Shown piece by piece: positions 1 to 5,184 of a DNA stretch of 5,314 nucleotides (positions are counted from its first letter, which is position 1; the number at the start of each line of letters is the position of its first letter). The notes under the pieces are model-generated. The model worked only from the letters and a program-made list of their open reading frames with translations, was not told the origin of the DNA and searched no databases. Source of the DNA: DATJBC01 sp035515515. Lineage in GTDB: Bacteria > Actinomycetota > Acidimicrobiia > Acidimicrobiales > UBA8190. The stretch is taken from assembly GCA_035515515.1 (NCBI GenBank), contig DATJBC010000196.1, forward strand, positions 1 through 5,314. Direction: 5' to 3'. Position numbers and translations under genes: made by a program.

Positions 1-778
1 CACGGCGCAGCGCGGTGAGGACGGTGGCCGCCTGGTACGAGCGCCATCCGGCCGTGCCGTGCCACTTGCGCACGTAGCGCTCCACGCCGGCGTGGAAGCG
101 CACGTGGCGACGGGCCGGGTCGGGGTCGGTGCCCGCCCCCACGTGCAGCGCTAGGGCGTCGGGCCGGTAGCGGACCGACCACCCCCGGCGGGTGGCGCGC
201 CGCTCCCAGTCGGCCTCCTCGGCGTAGAGGAAGAAGCCTTCGTCGAACCCGCCCACGTCCACCAGGGCCGCCCCCCGCACCAGGAGCACCGAGGCGATCA
301 CGTACTCCCAGCCGTGGGCGTAGCGGCCCAGGCCGGCCGCCTCGGCCCACGCCCGTCCCGGGGTGGGGAACGGCCAGCACACCGCGGTGGCCGGCGTGTC
401 GGACCCCGGCCGGTGCTGGGCGGGGGCCGCGCAGGCGACGCTGTCGTCGGCCGCCAGGGCGTCGCGCAGGAGCTCGACGGCGGCGGGCTCGATGGCGGCG
501 TCGGGGTTGAGCAGCAGCACGTCGGTGCCGGGGAGCGCCACGCGCTCGAGGCCGCGGTTCACCGCCGCCGCGAAGCCCAGGTTGGCGCCGGCGTCCACGT
601 AGGCGGCCCCCGCCGCCCGTGCCACCGCCTCGGTGTCGGCGTCCGAGGCGTTGTCCACCACGACCACCGGGTAGGCGCCGTCCAACGCCGCCAGGCAGCG
701 GGCGAGGGACGCCGGCGCCCCGTAGGCCACGACGAGCGCGCACAGCGGCGCACCGGCCGCACGGGCGGGGGCGGGCAC
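1..778 (-). CDS. Family 2 glycosyltransferase, rhamnosyltransferase-like (3' end outside window)
   Basis: This probably transfers a sugar from a nucleotide-sugar donor to a growing surface glycan at the cytoplasmic face of the membrane. The window holds the first 259 residues. A GT-A fold is visible: a first strand ALVVAYGAP (residues 14-22), VVVVDNASD (38-46), the donor-binding stretch GANLGFAAAVNRG (64-76), LLLNPDA (88-94) with Asn-Pro-Asp in place of the usual DxD, and GGFDEGFFLYAEEADWERR (176-194), the acceptor and catalytic region typical of WbbL/RfbF-type rhamnosyltransferases. I chose GTG at 778 because it lies 5 bases after a GAGG ribosome site overlapping the TGA stop of the upstream gene, and the conserved fold starts 13 residues later. 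It lies 7 bases downstream of the GT4 gene, so the two are probably co-transcribed and translationally coupled. The subfamily is clear; the exact sugar cannot be told. The C-terminus runs off the left edge. Confidence 0.9.
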   Translation of the reverse strand, partial: MPAPARAAGAPLCALVVAYGAPASLARCLAALDGAYPVVVVDNASDADTEAVARAAGAAYVDAGANLGFAAAVNRGLERVALPGTDVLLLNPDAAIEPAAVELLRDALAADDSVACAAPAQHRPGSDTPATAVCWPFPTPGRAWAEAAGLGRYAHGWEYVIASVLLVRGAALVDVGGFDEGFFLYAEEADWERRATRRGWSVRYRPDALALHVGAGTDPDPARRHVRFHAGVERYVRKWHGTAGWRSYQAATVLTALRR

Positions 779-783
779 CGGCG

Positions 784-787
784 CCTC
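784..787 (-). promoter_or_regulatory. Ribosome binding site GAGG overlapping upstream stop codon
   Basis: On the minus strand the stop of the GT4 gene reads TGAGG, and the GAGG lies 5 bases before the GTG of the family-2 glycosyltransferase. It fixes the GTG start and suggests that ribosomes ending on the GT4 gene restart on the next one. Confidence 0.5.
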
Positions 788-1853
788 AGCGGTAGCGCTG
801 CATGGCGCTCGCCAACTGGGGGGCGATGACGGGGATGGAGAACGACCGCTCGGCGACGGCCCGGCCGCCCCGGCCCAGCGCCCGGGCACGGTCGCGGTCG
901 CGGTAGAGCGAGAGCAGCGCCTCCACCCACTCGTCCTCCGAGGAGGCGGCCACGCCGAGCTCCCCCAGGGCGAGCACCTGCGCGTTCATCCCGGCCGGCG
1001 TCACCACGCTGGGCACGGCGCACGCCATGTACTGGAGCATCTTGAAGGCGCACTTGCCCTTGGACCACAGCCCCTGCCCCAACGGCATGAGCCCCACGTC
1101 GAAGCGCTGGATGACGGCCACTTCGGTGCCGGGCGTCCACGGCACGAGCTCCACGCGCTCGGCGGGCAGGTCGCTGAGGGGGACGAAGGAGTCCGCCATG
1201 ACGAGCAGCCGGGCGTCGGGCGCCTCGGCCATGAAGCGCTTGAGGGCCGGCACCGTGGACTCCACGAAGCGCAGGTTCATGCCCGACCCGGTCCAACCCA
1301 CCACGAAGGGGCCGTCGGCGCCCGGTGCCGGGGACGCACGGGGCACGAAGCGCTCGGTGTCGATGGCCGTCCACACCCGCTCCACGGCGGGCGCCAACGG
1401 CGCGAACCACTCCGCCAGGAAGTCGTTGCCCGCCAGCACGCAGGCCGAGCGGCGGGCGATGGCGCGCGTGGCGCGCTCGTGGCCCGGCGAGAGCAGCCAC
1501 ACGGCGTCGTCGACGTCGAAGAGGATGGGGCGGTGCAGCGCGGGCTCCAGCGACAGGTGGCCGGGCAGCACCTCGCGCTCGAGCCAGGTGACGTCGGCGC
1601 GCCACGTGCGGGCCGTCACCGGAAGGCGTGCGGCCAGCTTGGCGCCGTCCAGGGCGGCGCGCGCCAGGGGCGCCGCCAGCCGGCCGCGGGCCAGATGGCC
1701 GGGCACCGCGGCGTACTTCGAGACCCGGGGGGGCCGCGCCCGCACCTCGACCCCGAGGGCGCGCAGGGCCGGCACGTGCTGGAGGACGCGGAAGCGGCTC
1801 GACGCCGGCCATCGTCCCGACAGGACCGCCTCCACCCGCAGGGGGCCGGTCAC
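786..1853 (-). CDS. GT4-like glycosyltransferase, variant lacking the EX7E glutamates
   Basis: This 355-residue protein looks like a GT-B fold retaining glycosyltransferase. The N-terminal half carries SSRFRVLQHVPALRALG (18-34), the usual acceptor-side start of these enzymes, and LFDVDDAVW (111-119). The C-terminal donor half has VVGWTGSGMN (184-193), FDVGLMPL (251-258) and the signature GLWSKGKCAFKMLQYMA (261-277), then VPSVVTPAGMNAQV (280-293). The last two blocks sit where classical GT4 enzymes have E-x7-E and G-x-P-V-V-A; here Lys267 and Gln274 lie near the usual glutamates. From memory, KGKC-FK-LQYMA variants are a recurring subfamily, so this is probably not decay. Start: GTG at 1853, preceded by GGAGGA with a 9-base spacer. 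It is followed 7 bases later by the family-2 transferase, probably in one operon. The likely role is addition of a sugar to a surface polysaccharide; the substrate is unknown. Confidence 0.88.
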   Translation of the reverse strand: MTGPLRVEAVLSGRWPASSRFRVLQHVPALRALGVEVRARPPRVSKYAAVPGHLARGRLAAPLARAALDGAKLAARLPVTARTWRADVTWLEREVLPGHLSLEPALHRPILFDVDDAVWLLSPGHERATRAIARRSACVLAGNDFLAEWFAPLAPAVERVWTAIDTERFVPRASPAPGADGPFVVGWTGSGMNLRFVESTVPALKRFMAEAPDARLLVMADSFVPLSDLPAERVELVPWTPGTEVAVIQRFDVGLMPLGQGLWSKGKCAFKMLQYMACAVPSVVTPAGMNAQVLALGELGVAASSEDEWVEALLSLYRDRDRARALGRGGRAVAERSFSIPVIAPQLASAMQRYR

Positions 1854-1862
1854 GGCGCCCGT

Positions 1863-1868
1863 TCCTCC
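1863..1868 (-). promoter_or_regulatory. Shine-Dalgarno GGAGGA for the GT4-like gene
   Basis: GGAGGA on the minus strand ends 9 bases before the GTG at 1853. It supports that start over the in-frame GTG at codon 7, and shows that this side of the divergent gap makes a mRNA with a leader, unlike the opposite gene. Confidence 0.6.
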
Positions 1869-1892
1869 GAACCGTTCGCCGCGCGGCCGACG

Positions 1893-1900
1893 CTTATGCT
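1893..1900 (+). promoter_or_regulatory. Candidate -10 element for a leaderless mRNA; may fire in both directions
   Basis: TATGCT at 1895-1900 matches the actinobacterial TAnnnT -10 pattern and is the only AT-rich island in the 53-base divergent gap. Counting the last T as -7 puts +1 at 1907, exactly the G of the GTG start of the plus-strand gene, which has no Shine-Dalgarno at the normal distance. On the minus strand the same island reads CATAAG (1898-1893), a weaker -10 that would start an mRNA near 1886 and give the divergent GT4-like gene a leader of about 33 bases with its ribosome site. No convincing -35 is seen on either side. This is inference from spacing only. Confidence 0.4.
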
Positions 1901-1906
1901 CGCCTG

Positions 1907-2779
1907 GTGCAACTCGGCATCCTGTTCTGGTTCTACCAGGACGTCGAGCTGTGCCGGAACCGCCTGCGCCTCCTGCGGCGCCGCAACCCCGGGGTGCCCG
2001 TCTACGGCCTCTACGGCGGCCCCCGGTCGGAGGCCCCCGCCTTCGCCGCCGCGCTGGGCCGCCTCGACGACTTCTGGGCGTTCCCCGGCGACGAGGACCG
2101 CGCCTGGAGGTGGCGGCACGGCGACCTCATGCTGAGCCGCTGGTTCACCGAGCGGGGGGACGCGCTCGCCTGGGACTCGGTCTTCCTGGCGCAGTGGGAC
2201 CTGGTGGTGGTGCAGGGCCTGGACCGCCTCCTGCCGCCCATGGGCGTGGGCGACATGCTCATCTCCGGCCTGCGCCCCGTGCGCGAGGTGGCGTCGTGGT
2301 GGCAGTGGACCCGCGACGGGCGACCCGAGTTCGACGAGTTCCTGCGCCACGTCACCGAGCGCTTCGGCCCCGTCGACGATCCCATGTGCTGCCAGTTCAT
2401 CGGGCTGGTGGCGCCGCGCCCGTTCTTCGCCGCCTACGCCGGCATCGAGCGGCCCGAGCTCGGCTTCCTGGAGTACAAGATGCCCATCTACGCCCAGGCC
2501 TTCGGCACCTCGCTCGTACCCGACACCTGCTTCCGCCCGTGGTGGCCCGAGGACCCGGCCACGTCCGGGGCGCCGCGCACCGAGAAGCTGGTGCACGCCT
2601 GGCGCACACCGGTGCGGCTCCCGGTGATGCTCTACGAGGCGCACCGGCCCGGGGGCCGCCGCCTCTTCCACCCGTACCACGGGATCTACCCGCACGACCC
2701 GGCGTCGGCGGCCGAGGCGCTGCGCCGCCGTCGTGCCCGGCGCCGGTCGCACGCAGCCCTGAGCGCGTCCTCGACCTGA
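1907..2779 (+). CDS. Uncharacterised Trp-rich 290-residue protein, possible GT-A-like fold
   Basis: I do not recognise this with certainty. The protein opens with a hydrophobic strand LGILFWFYQDVELCRNRL (3-20), then VYGLYGG (32-38), DDFWAF (54-59), HGDLMLSRWF (71-80), WDSVFLAQWDLVVVQGLD (89-106), GLRPVREVASWWQW (121-134), LEYKMPIYAQAFG (188-200) and LFHPYHGIYP (253-262). It has about 13 tryptophans and no signal peptide or membrane segment. A beta strand, then WD, then QWD before more hydrophobic residues resembles the strand and Asp motif of nucleotide-sugar-binding GT-A folds, which would fit the neighbours, but this is inference. Start: GTG at 1907 begins the conserved-looking sequence and coincides with a predicted transcript start; the open frame continues upstream without recognisable content. 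The last 28 or so residues are Arg-rich, look unconserved, and lie over the 3' end of the opposing GT4 gene. Confidence 0.8.
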   Translation: MQLGILFWFYQDVELCRNRLRLLRRRNPGVPVYGLYGGPRSEAPAFAAALGRLDDFWAFPGDEDRAWRWRHGDLMLSRWFTERGDALAWDSVFLAQWDLVVVQGLDRLLPPMGVGDMLISGLRPVREVASWWQWTRDGRPEFDEFLRHVTERFGPVDDPMCCQFIGLVAPRPFFAAYAGIERPELGFLEYKMPIYAQAFGTSLVPDTCFRPWWPEDPATSGAPRTEKLVHAWRTPVRLPVMLYEAHRPGGRRLFHPYHGIYPHDPASAAEALRRRRARRRSHAALSASST

Positions 2780-3885
2780 GCGGTCTCGTCCTCGAGGGAC
2801 AGGTGGTCCTCGGCGTGGTGGCGCAGCGCGCCCTCGAGGCCGGGCTGGGCGCGGCGCCAGCCCCGCAGGGCCACCACGCGCCGCGCCAGGGCGGGGGCGT
2901 CGTCGGGCTCCACGAGGTACGACGACAGCTCGCCGGTGAGGATCTCGGGGTTGCCGCCCACGCGGGTGGCCACCACCGGCACCCCGCACGCCAGCGGCTC
3001 CATGACCGAGCGCGACAAGGGCTCGGGCCACAGGCTCGGGGCCACCGCCACGTCGGCCGCCTGCAGGAGGGGCACGACGTCGCGCTGGGCCGGGGTCCAC
3101 GACACCGGCTGGCCGGCGCCGACGGCGTGCAGCTCGGCCTCATAGCGCGCCGAGTCCTCGGGGTCGGCCCCCAGCGACGGGGAGCCCGCCACCACCACGT
3201 GCAGCTCGGGCACGGCCGCCGCCATGGCCGGCACGGCGCGCACCAGGACGTGGACCCCCTTCTCCCGGCCGATGCGCCCCGCGTAGAGGACCACGAAGGC
3301 ATCGGCGGGCACCCCGAGGCGCCGGCGCGTCGCCGTGCGGGCGGGGGCGTCGGCGGGGCGGTAGCGGTGCAGGTCGATGCCGGTGAGCGCCACCGACAGC
3401 CGGTCGGGGTGCAGTCCCGTGCCCGCCCAGCGCTCGGCGGTGTCGCGCGACACCGACAGCGTCCACGCCACGCGCCCCAGCGCGGCCCGCAGCCACACCG
3501 GGACGGCGGTGGGCGGCGGCAGGCACAGGTGGAAGACCACGGGCGCGCCCACGAGCGTCCCGATGGCGACCGCCAGGGGGAGGTCCCAGTAGCGGTACAC
3601 GTAGAGCACGTCGGGTCGCAGACGGGCCCCGGCCGCCAGCGCCGCCACCACGCCCGCCGCGGAGCGCAGGGGCCGCTGCCGGCGGGGGAGCGAGCCCGCC
3701 ATGGGCACCATCGACCCGGCGAAGGCCCGCCAGTCGTCGGCGAAGTCCCCGGCGCTCACGTACAGGACGTCGACACGGTGGCCCCGGGCCGCCAGCGCGC
3801 CGCAGTTGGTGAGCTGGGTCCGCTCGAGGCCGCCGCGTGCACCGAGGTGGTTGGCGACGGTCAGGATGCGCACCGGCGACGACAC
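2686..3885 (-). CDS. GT4 family glycosyltransferase (canonical EX7E)
   Basis: This 399-residue GT-B fold retaining glycosyltransferase is of normal family length. The N-terminal acceptor domain begins VRILTVANHLGARGGLERTQ (5-24), with the glycine-rich loop and GLER typical of GT4. The donor domain has VSRDTAERW (145-153), LTGIDLHRYRP (168-178), YAGRIGREKGVHVLVRA (201-217), VVAGSPSLG (231-239), and EPLSRSVMEPLACGVPVVATRVGGNPEIL (288-316) with both glutamates of E-x7-E, Glu288 and Glu296. The start is uncertain: GTG at 3885 has GGAG 10 bases upstream, while GTG at 3873 gives the more usual MRILTV opening and would suit a leaderless mRNA. The last 20 or so residues, rich in Arg, Ser and Ala, follow the conserved domain and overlap the opposing gene. 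It most likely adds a hexose or similar sugar during surface-glycan assembly at the cytoplasmic membrane; the donor is unknown. Confidence 0.93.
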   Translation of the reverse strand: MSSPVRILTVANHLGARGGLERTQLTNCGALAARGHRVDVLYVSAGDFADDWRAFAGSMVPMAGSLPRRQRPLRSAAGVVAALAAGARLRPDVLYVYRYWDLPLAVAIGTLVGAPVVFHLCLPPPTAVPVWLRAALGRVAWTLSVSRDTAERWAGTGLHPDRLSVALTGIDLHRYRPADAPARTATRRRLGVPADAFVVLYAGRIGREKGVHVLVRAVPAMAAAVPELHVVVAGSPSLGADPEDSARYEAELHAVGAGQPVSWTPAQRDVVPLLQAADVAVAPSLWPEPLSRSVMEPLACGVPVVATRVGGNPEILTGELSSYLVEPDDAPALARRVVALRGWRRAQPGLEGALRHHAEDHLSLEDETAQVEDALRAACDRRRARRRRSASAADAGSCG

Positions 3886-3887
3886 TA
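3882..3887 (-). promoter_or_regulatory. Candidate -10 element (TAGTGT) for the GT4 gene
   Basis: TAGTGT on the minus strand fits TAnnnT and overlaps the GTG at 3885. If it is a real -10, transcription would begin around 3875-3873, downstream of that GTG, so translation would have to start at GTG 3873 on a leaderless message. No clear -35 is present. The element and the GTG 3885 start exclude each other unless there is a second promoter further upstream. Confidence 0.3.
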
Positions 3888-3911
3888 CAAGGGCGCTCCG
3901 CGGGCGCACGG

Positions 3912-3917
3912 TAGTCT
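3912..3917 (+). promoter_or_regulatory. Candidate -10 element (TAGTCT) for the methyltransferase
   Basis: TAGTCT fits TAnnnT and lies 46 bases before the GTG start at 3958. The expected transcript start near 3924 gives a leader of about 34 bases that carries the GGAGGA ribosome site. No -35 match is evident. It lies 24 bases from the divergent TAGTGT, so the two promoters would share one short control region. Confidence 0.4.
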
Positions 3918-3948
3918 GTCGCCCGCCGCAACCGGCCGTGGCGCACGC

Positions 3949-3954
3949 GGAGGA
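3949..3954 (+). promoter_or_regulatory. Shine-Dalgarno GGAGGA for the methyltransferase, short spacer
   Basis: GGAGGA ends only 3 bases before GTG 3958, shorter than usual. No other start codon follows at a better distance before the zinc-binding cysteines, so this start is kept. Confidence 0.5.
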
Positions 3955-3957
3955 CTG

Positions 3958-4974
3958 GTGGTTCAGCGTCGACTGCTCGAGCTCTTTGCCTGTCCGCGTT
4001 GCGGAGCGGGGCTTCTCCCGCCGGGGGGCGAAGCCGGCGCCGTGCTCGGGCCGGACGTGGTGTGCGCCAACGGCCACCGCTTCCCCACCTCGGGCGGCTA
4101 TCTCGACCTGTCGGACGCCGCCGGGACCGACGAGACCACGGCGCGCACCCTCGAGAGCTTCGGCTTCGAATGGAACACCTTCGACGACGTGCGCGAGGAG
4201 GACGCCCAGTTCGCCACGGTGTACTTCCGCGACGTGGACTTCGACTCCCTGCGCGGCAAGACCGGGGTGGACGTCGGGTGCGGCAAGGGCCGCTACACGC
4301 GCTTCCTGGCCCCGCACCTCGACGGGCTGGTCGCCCTGGACGGGTCCCGTGCCGTGGAGGCCGCGGCGCGCAACCTGCGGGAGTTCCCCAACGTCCTAGT
4401 GGTCAGGGCCGACCTCCAGCGCGCCCCGGTGTCGCCGGGGAGCGTCGACTTCGTGACCTGCCTGGGGGTCCTGCACCACCTGCGCGACCCCCGCCAGGGC
4501 TTCGCCGTCCTGGTGCGCATGCTGGCCCCCGGGGGGCGCCTGCTCGTCTACCTCTACAGCCGCCCCGCTTCGGCCGGGGCGCGCGCCGCGGCGCTGGCCG
4601 CGGCGCGGTGGCTGCGCGCCGTCACCGTCCGGCTCCCCCATCGCGTCCTGCGGGTGGTGAGCGCGCCGGTGGCCGCCGTCCTGTACCTCGGCGTGGTGCG
4701 CCTCGGCGCGCTGGGCGAGCGCCTGGGCGTCGGGCCCCTGGCCGGCCTGCCCATGGCCGGCTACCGGGGCAAGCCCTTTCGCAGCCTCCTGCTCGACACC
4801 TTCGACCGCCTGAGCGCGCCCGTGGAGCACCGCTACGTCTGGGACGAGCTGGCTCCCTGGTTCGCCGAGGAGGGCCTCGAGGTCCAGGCCGTGCGGGAGG
4901 AGGCCGGCTGGTTCGTGCTCGCCCGCCGGCCCCCGGGCGCCCGGGGCCCGGGGCGGGGGCCGGCCCCGGTTTGA
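3958..4974 (+). CDS. Class I SAM-dependent methyltransferase with N-terminal Trm112-like zinc ribbon
   Basis: This 338-residue protein probably methylates a sugar, lipid or other small molecule. The first 50 residues form a zinc ribbon of the Trm112 type: LLELFACPRCG (Cys12, Cys15), then VVCANGHRFPTSGGYLDL with Cys36 and His40 as the likely remaining ligands. The methyltransferase core follows: motif I VDVGCGKGRY (104-113), the acidic residue after strand 2 in LVALDGS (Asp128), VDFVTCLGVLHHLRDP (163-178) with the HH of the UbiE/COQ5-like class, and LAPGGRLLVYLY (189-200). Residues 202-260 form a long, mainly hydrophobic Ala/Val/Arg stretch, followed by LSAPVEHRYVWDELAPWF, as in relatives that insert a helical lid. 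It starts at GTG 3958 behind GGAGGA and ends with a low-complexity Gly/Pro/Arg tail that overlaps a GC hairpin. The GT4 gene diverges from it. The methyl acceptor cannot be named; a glycan or glycolipid sugar is likely from context. Confidence 0.9.
   Translation: MVQRRLLELFACPRCGAGLLPPGGEAGAVLGPDVVCANGHRFPTSGGYLDLSDAAGTDETTARTLESFGFEWNTFDDVREEDAQFATVYFRDVDFDSLRGKTGVDVGCGKGRYTRFLAPHLDGLVALDGSRAVEAAARNLREFPNVLVVRADLQRAPVSPGSVDFVTCLGVLHHLRDPRQGFAVLVRMLAPGGRLLVYLYSRPASAGARAAALAAARWLRAVTVRLPHRVLRVVSAPVAAVLYLGVVRLGALGERLGVGPLAGLPMAGYRGKPFRSLLLDTFDRLSAPVEHRYVWDELAPWFAEEGLEVQAVREEAGWFVLARRPPGARGPGRGPAPV
4941..4972 (+). terminator. Possible GC-hairpin terminator at the methyltransferase stop codon
   Basis: CCGGGGCC at 4941-4948 is fully complementary to GGCCCCGG at 4962-4969, with a 13-base gap, and is followed by only three T residues, the last being part of the TGA stop. 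Two further self-complementary stretches, 4931-4946 and 4956-4967, crowd the same place. Actinobacterial terminators often lack a long T run, so this could work, but low-complexity GC coding sequence also makes such hairpins by chance. Confidence 0.3.
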
Positions 4975-4999
4975 CCTGGGCGGCCTGGCTGGGTACAAA
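4971..4999 (+). promoter_or_regulatory. Sigma-70-type promoter candidate for the downstream epimerase-like gene
   Basis: TTGACC (4971-4976, 5 of 6 matches to TTGACA) and TACAAA (4994-4999, 4 of 6 to TATAAT) are separated by exactly 17 bases, the best -35/-10 pair I found in the window. The -35 covers the methyltransferase stop codon. The predicted transcript start near 5006 would give a leader of about 179 bases before the ATG at 5185. A weaker lone -10, CATACT at 5045-5050, could serve instead and would shorten the leader to about 128 bases. Confidence 0.45.
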
Positions 5000-5184
5000 G
5001 CACGGTCATCAATTGTGACGATGTGAAGTCCCCGGGGCGCATCCCATACTTGGTGCCCAGGGGGTTCGGGACATCCACGTCGGTCGCCGTGCTGCTGCGC
5101 GGCGGGACGCCTGGGGGGGCCGGGCCACATCGGGGGGGCGGGACACCAAGGGCGCCCCGTGGACGAAGGGGGTAGGTGGCCAGG
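4975..5184 (+). other. 210-base intergenic region and probable long 5' leader
   Basis: No gene is supported here. The left part is less GC-rich than its surroundings and holds the promoter candidates. From about 5029 the sequence can fold: GTCCC at 5029-5033 faces GGGAC at 5068-5072, enclosing GGCGC (5036-5040) opposite GTGCC (5053-5057). CGGGAC recurs at 5067, 5103 and 5139, every 36 bases. I do not recognise any riboswitch or protein-leader consensus. A role in regulating the downstream gene is possible but unproven. Confidence 0.5.
5174..5179 (+). promoter_or_regulatory. Shine-Dalgarno AGGTGG for the epimerase-like gene
   Basis: AGGTGG, one mismatch from AGGAGG, ends 5 bases before ATG 5185 and supports this start. 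Confidence 0.5.

Noticed and set aside
559..1812. A 417-codon minus-strand frame across the two left glycosyltransferases
   Set aside because: It is an offset frame of both genes with low-complexity Arg/Pro/Ala translation, while the other frame shows clear GT4 and GT2 motifs.
1628..1906. Upstream in-frame extension of the 290-residue protein
   Set aside because: The extra 93 codons are Arg/Pro/Gly-rich, lie antisense to the GT4-like gene and precede a plausible transcript start at the GTG 1907.
1850..3100. A 416-codon minus-strand frame opposite the unassigned gene
   Set aside because: No motif, Gly/Arg/Val/His-rich, and it also overlaps the real GT4 gene in another frame; a shadow of GC-rich coding sequence.
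1027..3957. A very long open frame on the plus strand running into the methyltransferase (about 977 codons)
   Set aside because: It runs antisense to the GT4-like gene and to the second GT4 gene and out of frame through the 290-residue gene; the translation is Arg/Pro/Gly/His-rich without motifs. High GC removes stop codons. Only the part from 3958 is a gene.
4931..4946. Perfect 16-base palindrome CCCCGGGCGCCCGGGG as a protein-binding site
   Set aside because: It lies in the Gly/Pro/Arg-coding tail of the methyltransferase gene where GC runs make palindromes by chance; kept only as part of the possible terminator area.
5014..5026. Direct repeat TGTGA-CGA-TGTGA as a CRP/FNR-type operator
   Set aside because: A CRP site needs an inverted TGTGA-N6-TCACA arrangement; here both halves point the same way with a 3-base gap.
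5006..5184. A known riboswitch in the long leader
   Set aside because: I could not match any riboswitch core consensus; only generic GC stems are present.
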